This document shows, piece after piece, positions 53,422 to 62,293 of a DNA stretch of 64,000 nucleotides (positions within the stretch are counted from its first letter, which is position 1; each line of letters opens with the position of its first letter). The DNA lies in NCBI GenBank assembly GCA_037355855.1, contig CM074765.1:1426001-1490000 (forward strand), written 5' to 3'. A program made the position numbers and the translations under genes. Under the pieces are notes generated by a model. That model saw nothing but the letters and a program-made list of their open reading frames with translations, was not told where the DNA came from and did not search any database. Source of the DNA: Pseudo-nitzschia pungens. Taxonomy: Eukaryota > Bacillariophyta > Bacillariophyceae > Bacillariales > Bacillariaceae.

Positions 53422-53895
53422 AGCAGCCACCGATAGCTCGGGTGAAACCCATTCGACGGATCTTGTGGATCGGGGATGTAAAATAATATTTGTTGTACGG
53501 TACACGGTTGATTGATTCAGTTTTGTTCGACAAGATTACTGTCGCATTTTAATTTGATCGCATGGAATCCCGAATGAGTGCGCAAGTGACAATTCATTCC
53601 AGTGAAAGAATGTCTCTGAAGCCAATGAATTGGACATAAAACAATAGGCGAGGATGGATAAGGCTGAGAAGTAAACTGAAAGAGAACCTATGCAATTCGG
53701 CACCTCATAGAGCTCAAATCATTAAGGTTCAGACATTTCAGTTTTCTCTTTTTTAACTATTAAGACTTATACAGAAAACGCCTATATATTTCAATTTCAA
53801 ACAAGATTCTTGATCAGATCATAAATGGAAGAATCACACTCTGATAACCAATAAAGCAATCGATACTGCGTAATTCACTGATGCCCGAACTTTTT
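53422..53895. other. Intergenic region between convergent genes
   Basis: 474 bp of AT-rich 3' flank shared by the GPI-anchored gene and the membrane-protein gene. No repeat or gene is seen. Confidence 0.5.
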
Positions 53896-55949
53896 TCATC
53901 GGCTTCCACATATTACTCCATCGTTGCTGCCTTGCTTTGAAGCGCTGCCATCAATACTTTCGTCTGAATATTGTTCTTCTCGATTGCAACAATCATAGTG
54001 GATGTCGACAGAACTATTGCCATCATCATCGTCTGAAAGACGTTGGCTTTCCTTGGTTGAACTGGTTATCGTTGAGGAATCTAGTGGAATAGGCATTGCT
54101 TCCGAATTGCTATCGACTGAAAAAGGCGTTCTGTCCGTGTCGGTGGTGTTTTCTTCCGCTGGGTGGTAACTTTTGGTTACCATGACGTCCAAACAGCCTT
54201 GATTCGACAAACCTTTGGCTGGTGATAATGTTGTTGCTTCTATACTAGGTTCCTCTCTCGATTCCTCACTGACAAGGGAGTCCTCGCATTGAATCGCATC
54301 ATTCAAAGCCGTACCATTGAGAGGCTTTGCAACATTTTCTTCCTCCGTTGAGATTGAGTTCATTCGATTTTGTTGACGACACTCATCTCTACTATTTTGA
54401 TCATTTTTTTGACCATCATCATTGTCTTCGTCGTGGATTCGGTTCTGTTCCTGAATGTAATCACTTTTATCATCTATCGTATCATCATCCAGCATAACTT
54501 CTGTAACCGACTGTATCCCCGCATCAAATTTCAGTAGATCGGATCTCTTCCGACTATTAGTTTCAGACGTAGAATGTACAATTAAAAATACCGGAGGAAT
54601 ATCGTCCTCCTCATACTTTTGAGCTTCGTCATCATCTCCACCTTCGCTATTCCTATCATCTCTGTGCTCCCCTTCGAGGCTCGATGAGGACGAAGGAGCA
54701 ATGTCTGCCGGAACTGAGCCGAGATCCACCAAGCTTTCGAGTTTGGTGTTGGTCGAAACACGGTGGATCTCACTCAGCTCAAATGGTTTTGTTTTTGAAC
54801 CGCTATCTTTCTTTTCCTCATCCAGTGGAAGACTTGTGGTCATTGTCGAAGCGTCCGATCGAGATCCACCCTCCGATCGATAAATCAGTTCTGTCGGGTA
54901 ACGATCTGCAACATGAGGACCTGTGATTTTTCCCCCATATCGATCATAGTCGTTGTTGAAAGACTCTTCATCTCTTGCCTCTTTAGCATTGCACAAAGGC
55001 GTAGAAGAATTGTTGATGCCGTATAAACGTTCAGCATCAACTCCGACGTGAAATGGACTTCCCTCGATATCCCCCTCCTTGCTTGAAGAGCCACTCGGGT
55101 ACTGGTAAGCATAGTACGAGCTTCCGGGGCTCTTTATTTCCGAACCTCCACAGGAAGAATAAAACGAATGCCAGTAGTATTCGGAGCGGCTTTCTCTATC
55201 ACTCAAACTACTTCCACTCTGTGACAAAGATTGAATTAGTGTTATCATTTGTTGGTCAAGCTTTCGACGTTCTCGAAGCTCGAAAAAAAGGAAGATCGCA
55301 CCACAGAGAACAATTGAACCCGAGAACCCTATGACCAATATGGGGAACGTTTCCGGGGTCACTATAGGTGCCGCTCTCTCTGCTTGTGGTTCAAACGTTG
55401 TCGTAGTGTGCTTGTGATCGACAATTTCCTCATTATAGTAAGACTCGCCGACTTTGGAATTAGGCCGATGGTGGGATTCAGATGAGGGGCTGCTAGTCCA
55501 TTGGGAGTTAGCCGAAATATTGAATGGAGTAAAAGTAGAATGCTGCAATCAAGAACATGTAACTTGTGAGTACAAGAGCCATTGTTTGAGACGCTCAAAT
55601 TGTGAGTTGATTCCCTCCGTTTCCGACTGTCCGTGACTTGATCGACACTCACAATTCGTTGAAGGATTTTTCCATAGTCCTCGCCCAATTCCTCGACACA
55701 ACGTCGATCCCTGCATGACGCCAACACGAATGAGTTGATATCCTTTCCGTGCAGCTCCTCGTCACAACTTTGACATGGATGATAGTCAGTCTCAGGAATT
55801 GTACGAAGGCAATTTGTAGTAGTTCTGTTGCGAAAACACCCGTTTTTTGTACCATGTGAGAAATAGGTGACAATGATAACACATCCACAGATAATACTGA
55901 TCGCTACAATGCGTTTCCTGTGATTCATGGCTCCCCGCAAGAGTTGCAT
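53896..55949 (-). CDS. Type I-like membrane protein, 647 aa, one intron
   Basis: Exon 1 (55949-55653) and exon 2 (55542-53896) are joined across an intron (55652-55543) with donor GTGAGT and acceptor TTGCAG. The phase-0 join reads '...KILQRIHSTFTPFN'. Residues 14-31 ('VAISIICGCVIIVTYF') are a signal peptide or anchor. The ectodomain has a Cys cluster ('CFRNRTTTNCLRT', 'CQSCDEE', 'CRDRRC'). The membrane helix is at about 165-188 ('FPILVIGFSGSIVLCGAIFL'). The remaining 450 residues are acidic, Ser/Asp-rich and probably disordered cytosolic tail. The architecture matches the two other single-pass proteins in this window. The unspliced frame would lose the second helix and the tail. No named family is recognised. 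Confidence 0.78.
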
Positions 55950-57283
55950 TCCAACTACTATATTTTTTTACAAAACGTCTGTGATGAAAGTTCGGAAAAT
56001 GATATTCCTAGCTCAAGCTCAAAATTGACGATCATTGTATTATTCAAGTTTATCCGTCAAAGATGATCGATAAAGCCAAACGGAGTATATATTATTGAGG
56101 TTGAAGCAATTCCATCAACATCTCAAAAGTTGATCAGAAGATGATCTCTAGTGGAAATTTGAATCGATCACGGTGTAAAAAATGTGGGAAACTCCAAGGA
56201 GTACAAAATGGTGTGTCCTTTCTCTTTCGACCTTTCCGATGGATGCTTTTTGGGCTCTTTTTTGTCAGCACCACGCCACTCATTCGTTCTTTGATATTCA
56301 CGACTTGGAACAACCAAATACAGGAGGACCTAGTCCTAGCTCCCGCGTAGAGCCTCTTATTCTACTTTCTGAAATCTTTGTTGACAACTGTGTGGTATAA
56401 AATATTAGTCACGGGATCGATATATTCTCGAGTAGAAAATATCGTTGTTCTTATCGTATCCAATGGAATTCGTCCTTGACCGGAGCAACGACGTACATTC
56501 CAATGTCCTGCCATAGTATATACTTTCTTCCACCTTTAGATGTTGAATGTCATCAATAGAAATTTTCAATAACCACCTTCTACGATAATCGCCCCTTGCA
56601 TTTCATACCGGTATCCGAAGAGGTCGCTGTCTGTTGCGAAAACGAAAGTGATGATGACGCCAAGTTTTGCTTGAACCAAATTTCATGTGAGATAGATGTC
56701 AAAAGGGCAAAACCGTGAGGCCCGCAAAGTCTGTTGTGGTTCGTTTGAAACGTGGTCGATGCACGACTAATTTCCTACCCCTCAAAAAATCTGGTGGGTG
56801 TCACCGTTCGACCATCGCACGTTTTGCCGTACAACCAGTTGCAGCTAATGGCTTCACGAGGAGCTCTTGTCACCATACAAATCTCATAATTCTGAAAAAG
56901 AAACCGAACGGACCTGCCGGCGTCCAATCGCATGGCTATTGCGCAGCAGGTTCTGACAGAAGAACCGATGGCAGAGTTTTTGCAGCGTGTTGATTGGGAT
57001 TTTCCGGAAGACATCGTGATACAGCTTCTCGCCACCCAATTTGAGGAGGCAAGGGGCAGGGTTTCAAACAAGCACATCATAAGGTTACTGGCATGTTCGC
57101 CTTTTCTTTTTTTTCTCGTCACGATCATATTTTTGGGATTCCACGAATTCATCACTCACGACGACAAGTTACACGTTGTGTACCGGTACGAGCAAGGTTT
57201 TACCCCTTGGACTGATAGGTTGCGATCAAAAAAATTATCCTCCACATTTTATTCATCGATCTCACGACAAAAACGAAGCAAAC
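55950..57283. other. Intergenic region with a possible upstream exon
   Basis: Mostly featureless. A frame from 56932 to about 57083 encodes a protein-like 'MAIAQQVLTEEPMAEFLQRV' and 'DWDFPEDIVIQLLATQFEEA', which might be a 5' exon of the CCCH gene (see findings). Short frames near 56141-56400 are not supported. Confidence 0.4.
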
Positions 57284-58231
57284 ATGCCTCGAGGAAAGAA
57301 CTACGTAAACAACCAGCGTGGAGTCCATCTCCAAGCCAAATCGGCGAGCGGAAAAGGTTCGCAGAACATGATTCAGTGCGAATATGGCAGTGCTTGCCAA
57401 CGAACTGATTGCATCTATCGGCACGATGAGCCGCAAAAACGTTCTTCTAGCAGTGGTGGCAAAAACGATGTCTGCATTCCCTTTCTGGCCGGAAAGTGCA
57501 CGTTCGAGAAGGGATGCCGCAAACGCCACCCCTCGAAGAGCGAGATCTCACGTCTTCTTGCCAAATACAAGAAAACTCGTTGTCGCTTCGGGGACGAGTG
57601 CTACACAGAGAGTTGCCTGTTCTTGCACCCCAAGGAAGAGAAAGCCCGCGAACCCCACTTCATTTCACCACAGAATTTCCCTCCACTATCACAATGTGAA
57701 CCATGCAACTCAAAGCAAATTAGCTCCGCTCCTGCTGATTCCGCATGGAACAAGATTCCTCCAAATGTTCCCGCGGACGTTCCTGCGAATCGAGTTTCTC
57801 CGTCCCCATCCTCTCAACCTACGGAAGACGGATCTTTGCCCCCCGATCAACAGCACCAATATGCAGAGGGGCCGCCACAAGAACCTCCTGCCACATGGGG
57901 ACCTCCTCCTCCTATGATGATGATGAACAATGCTCCTCCGAACCAATCGCCGCTCGTTCCTCCGCCACCCCAGGGTTTTTACGGTGGCCCTCCACCCCCC
58001 ATGATGCTTCCCAACATGGTACCTCCAATCATCGATCCAAACACTGGATATCCAGTGGATCCATCGGTGGCAGCCTATTTCTACGAACAGCAACAACAAT
58101 TTTTTTATCAACAGCATCAGCACATGGTTCCTCCTTACCCTATGGCCGCTGGGTATGACATTCATGGTCCAGACATGAACAGTCCATTTAATGCGGAAGC
58201 AAAGGAATTTGTTCCCGGCATGTCAGCCTAG
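57284..58231 (+). CDS. CCCH zinc-finger protein with C-terminal PAM2 motif, 315 aa
   Basis: The frame opens at 57176, but the ATG at 57284 (context AACATGCC) starts directly before the conserved part. Three CCCH fingers: C32-x5-C-x4-C-x3-H47 ('CEYGSACQRTDCIYRH'), C64-x7-C-x5-C-x3-H82 ('CIPFLAGKCTFEKGCRKRH'), C100-x5-C-x4-C-x3-H115 ('CRFGDECYTESCLFLH'). Such fingers bind RNA. A 'NFPPLS' element and a Pro/Met/Gln-rich linker follow. The C-terminus 'PFNAEAKEFVPG' fits a PAM2 motif, which docks onto the MLLE domain of poly(A)-binding protein. Together they point to a cytoplasmic mRNA-stability or translation factor; the targets are unknown. Confidence 0.87.
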   Translation: MPRGKNYVNNQRGVHLQAKSASGKGSQNMIQCEYGSACQRTDCIYRHDEPQKRSSSSGGKNDVCIPFLAGKCTFEKGCRKRHPSKSEISRLLAKYKKTRCRFGDECYTESCLFLHPKEEKAREPHFISPQNFPPLSQCEPCNSKQISSAPADSAWNKIPPNVPADVPANRVSPSPSSQPTEDGSLPPDQQHQYAEGPPQEPPATWGPPPPMMMMNNAPPNQSPLVPPPPQGFYGGPPPPMMLPNMVPPIIDPNTGYPVDPSVAAYFYEQQQQFFYQQHQHMVPPYPMAAGYDIHGPDMNSPFNAEAKEFVPGMSA

Positions 58232-59514
58232 ACCGAAAGCGAAGGAAAAATCATCAGATGTGGTTCATGCATGTTCCACCCTTTGCTCCTCCCCAAGCGA
58301 AAACTTCTCCAACAACGATTCACAACGAAGCCATCCATGATTGCTTGTTCGGGATCGCATTGATCTCTTCTACAAGGCGCAAGGAAACAGATCAAACAAA
58401 ACCATTCACCGGATACTCTGATTCATTCTCCTCGAAGATATTCAACGACTTTATTATCCTTTAGACCCACACTTCACGCACATATCTTTTTCGCAATGAC
58501 CTCATCTTAATTCACGAGTCAGAAACTTTATATATCACTCGAAGGTTACTTCACTCCGGGTGTCACAGGAACAGCAGCCAGGGAGCCGCTGTTCGTTCCA
58601 TTTGACATCATCTCTCATCAAACATATATTCATCCATGAAGTCGCGAACAACTAATCTATACAGCCACAACACTTGCCATTGCACTCCCAAATCGATCCA
58701 GTGTGCAATACCTTTCACAAGTAATTCTACCTTACTATAATATATAGGTACTACATTACTACGTTTAAACCTATCCAATCATAAAATCAATCAATCCTTT
58801 TTTTAATTTTCCCTGACGACCATGCATAGTTTGAGATACAGTAGTACCTTGGTATTTGATTTGAGAGAGGAACTTCGCGACACAAGACGATCACACCGAA
58901 AATGGCTATCGGATGAACTATTTGTGACTTGCTTCGACCGCAATCAGCAGTAAGATTTATGACCTCCTCTGCGGCCATGCGAGCACAAGTTCGAAACTTG
59001 TACCGGAAGAAGGGATCGTGCTACCCATATCGGCAGTAGTTGTACGTACAACGCACGTACACAAGACGATACTCTTACGTATACCCGCAAACGTATGTAT
59101 CACCTCTTCATTTATTGGTTTTCTATTGGGCTATTCAATCTGCCAACGACTTCGATGCATTACAAAACCCCGGAGTATTTTTTGGTTAGTTCGATTGATA
59201 TGACAAAAATTCAAAAACCCTGGTTCCAACTTCTGCGGACGGCGGAAGGAAAAAACTTCGTCCGAATGGCAAAAAATTTCTTCCTGCGCTCCCTGTACCG
59301 GTATCCCCGACCGCCGACCATGGACAATGAACATCCTGTACCGTATGTCGTACCTGGTGTATTTCAATCTGAGGAATTAAAGAAGTTACTTCTTGATCGA
59401 TCTCAAGAATTCAAAAGTACCTCTCACCGAAACATTCTTGTTGTATTGTAAAGAACAAAAGTGCTTCGTACGAGAAAATATCAACGCGCAGCAGTTTTCT
59501 TTTCGACCGAAAGC
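58232..59514. other. Intergenic region
   Basis: 3' flank of the CCCH gene and 5' flank of the M50B-like gene. GTACGTACAACGCACGTAC lies near 59042. The frame 59095-59451 is in phase with the next gene but is separated by a TAA at 59449; no splice would rescue it, so it is not called. Confidence 0.45.
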
Positions 59515-60396
59515 ATGGGAGACGGAAATGGCGGAAACGACGACAGCTTCCTCACACGCTGGTCCTGTTGCAACGACGATCAAACCGTCTTTTTGTTGCT
59601 TTACATTGCCTACGTGGCGTTGGCCTTCCTCACCTGGAAATCCGTTGTCGCCAAACCCATCCGATTGGTCGCTGTCTTTATCCACGAATGGTGTCACGCA
59701 ATCATGTGCTGGTTGACCTGCGGCGACGTTCGCAAGATCAACGTTTTCGAAAACGAGGGAGGCGTGACCACCTTTGTCGGTGGATGTCGGTGCCTCATAA
59801 TTCCGGCGGGATACGTCGGATGCAGCATCTGCAGCATGATCTTTGTGATTCTGAGCGGCGGCCGCAAGTCCGCGCTGATTGGTTGCATTCTCTTCACGCT
59901 GAGTTTGCTGGTAGCACTCTGCTACTCTCCCAATCGCCTGACCGTTTTTTTGTGCCTGGGGTATGCAATGTTCAACATCACGGTGGCGGTATTGGATTAC
60001 TACTGGTACAGCTTGCTGCTGCAGTGCTTGTTTTTGTATTATGGCGTGACGATTGGAATTTTTTCCATCGCCGACACCTACGACGACACGGTTTTGCGGG
60101 CGAGCAGTGGGAGCGATTCCGTGGCCTGCTCTCAAGAAGTTTTTCCCTGCTGTTCGCCCAGGTGCATCGGTTTGCAGTGGGCGTTGATGACGATTTGCTT
60201 TCAGTGCATCGGAATGTGGTCCGCCCTGGTCGCCATGAGCCCCGAATGCGAAGATTTGAGCTGGATGAATTGCATGGATCCGGAAGACGATGGTGCTTGG
60301 GACATATGGGACGTCTTGTTTGGTGGCGAACGAAATCTGGATTTCGATGGCTGGTGGCACCAATTTACCGAATCGATCCAGTGGGACCAACACTGA
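59515..60396 (+). CDS. M50B-like (site-2-protease-related) membrane protein, 293 aa
   Basis: A multi-pass membrane protein with the zinc-metalloprotease signature HExxH as 'FIHEWCHAIMCWLTCG' (His57, Glu58, His61) in the first helices, as in the peptidase M50B-like family. A hydrophobic helix precedes it ('FLLLYIAYVALAFL'). Then come 'GGVTTFVGG', a Gly-rich helix ('IIPAGYVGCSICSMIFVILS') and four or so further helices, with a short acidic Trp-rich C-terminus. The ATG at 59515 is preferred over the GTG at 59461. Members are often annotated as hypothetical, and the third zinc ligand is not obvious, so proteolysis is inferred, not shown. No targeting presequence is clear. Confidence 0.83.
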   Translation: MGDGNGGNDDSFLTRWSCCNDDQTVFLLLYIAYVALAFLTWKSVVAKPIRLVAVFIHEWCHAIMCWLTCGDVRKINVFENEGGVTTFVGGCRCLIIPAGYVGCSICSMIFVILSGGRKSALIGCILFTLSLLVALCYSPNRLTVFLCLGYAMFNITVAVLDYYWYSLLLQCLFLYYGVTIGIFSIADTYDDTVLRASSGSDSVACSQEVFPCCSPRCIGLQWALMTICFQCIGMWSALVAMSPECEDLSWMNCMDPEDDGAWDIWDVLFGGERNLDFDGWWHQFTESIQWDQH

Positions 60397-62293
60397 GCGC
60401 GTCACACAGCAGCACAGCTTGAAAAAACAATGGTGCAGACATACCTACGACCAATCCATCAACAAAAGATCGCACCGATGGCAAACTTTTGCCACCGTTT
60501 GATTATTATTTGGTACGAGGTGATAACTAGAAGATGCTCTTCGATATGGGGCAATTTGCACAAGAAGATTTGTACGAGACTACGGGTCGAGAAAGTTTTT
60601 TTTTGGTGACAATCGTTGAAGTTGTGTTCTTCCAGCGGGAACCGATAGCAAGGTTATGATGTGCGTACCTCGATACTGTAACACCAACCTCGAACTCCAG
60701 TGCATTCATTGCGTACTACTGTAGTATCGATTGAACGATCAAGGAGTTCCGAGTTCAGGACAGTGCTGTTCGTCTGAGAGAGTTTTGATGAACTCCGTTC
60801 GTCCCAAAAACATCGATAAAAGGAGGGACCGAATACCAACAAGATCTCTGAATACTGCAGATGACTTCATTACACAAATCATCTTATTTTTTTATAAATT
60901 AAAATTTAAAAATAATACTACGTACTACGTAATACCGTAAGATCTTACGTGTAGCGGTAAATTAGAATCAATCACCAATTTTTTTTTTACATCCAAAACG
61001 AAGGCAACATGGCTTTTTGGAGGACATTTGCTTCGGTATTATCTTACGAACTTGGTACATGAATAGGTACGTTAGTACTACAATCATTTCTACTATATTT
61101 TTGTACTTATTATACATAAGATACTATCATATTTACTGTGCATAACGTACCGTACATACGGTAACCTTACCGGTACCGTTCCAAAAGTACAAAGTATTAC
61201 GTAGTACGAAGTAACCTTAATTAAGAAGTATGATGTATGTCATCAGCAAAGTACGGGAACATGGTTGATACAACCAAAACTGGTGGTACAAGTAAGGTTA
61301 CTGGTAACTTACTCGTAGTTTGCATTTTCGTTCGCCTTTCGCCAGTCAATCGATTGAGATTATTGTGCACGACACGCCTTGTACAGTACCGTAACTTCTG
61401 GACAGATGAACGGTTCGTTTGCAGTAGAAAGTACGAGTAGCATAAGTGATTTCGTGCATATGGTCGCGTTCATGTGCCTGTGCAGTGGCATCGAGATTCT
61501 CGATACTTGTAACAGATTTTTCTTCCAAGATTCCGATAGCTGTACGGTATGATGTAAGATTACTTTGTATTTGCGTATTTGCAACTAAAAGCTGCAAATA
61601 ACCTTAGTTCGTAATTGTTTCGTCGGAGTGCGTGGCCCACGTCGAGGCTGTTCGTGACTGTGCCCCCTCCCTGTTTCTAAACTTCGCACCGCGCCCGCGG
61701 CATTGTTGGATGGGTTCGACCCTAAAGGCTGATCACTCCTGGTGTGATGTTACGGTAAACCTTACAGAACATTACGTCGTAAATTACTGCTACTGTATTG
61801 TAAAAATAAATCATTCGCACACCCACAATCGCACTTTCGTGCAATGGATTTGTTCGTTCGTCTGTTTGCGTGTTTGGATGTGACGGAGTGAAGTTTTCTT
61901 CCGAACTCCCGGTGTTTGGTTGGTAGTTCGTGTTCGTGCGAGCACTTGTGTACTACGGTACTTGTATTGAATATCATGTGTAGTAACCTTACTTGTACGA
62001 CTACCACCAAGCAAACTTTTTTCCTTCGACGTACAACCAATCCATTTCGCTTTCCCACAGGCGATCTCCTATCCTCATTCCTTCCTGTAATTACGATATG
62101 CTTCATTAATTTGATACAAATCGTGGATCTCGGATACGATCGACAAGAAACCCCGCCCAATCATTTGACTCTCTTGCTCCTCCGATTTCGTTTCCGATTT
62201 CACTTCGGATTCCAACTCCGATAGCGCCCCAACACAATACAGTACTACGTATATAATATTATACTATAGCATCGCAGAAGACGACCAGACACC
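60397..62293. other. Intergenic region, densest in TACGTA/GTAAGGTTAC motifs
   Basis: 1.9 kb without a supportable gene. It carries many of the dispersed motifs: TACTACGTACTACGTAATAC near 60916, GTAACCTTACCGGTACC near 61161, TACGTAGTACGAAGTAACCT near 61197 and AAGGTTACTGGTAACTTACT near 61296. Just upstream of the DnaJ start are TATATAATATTATACTATAG-type AT runs (62248-62270). Confidence 0.5.

Noticed and set aside
59095..59451. 118-codon frame just upstream of and in phase with the M50B-like gene
   Set aside because: A TAA separates them by a few bases and no plausible intron removes it.
59386..60405. 339-codon antisense frame over the M50B-like gene
   Set aside because: It is an antisense shadow; the plus strand has the HEWCH motif and membrane helices.
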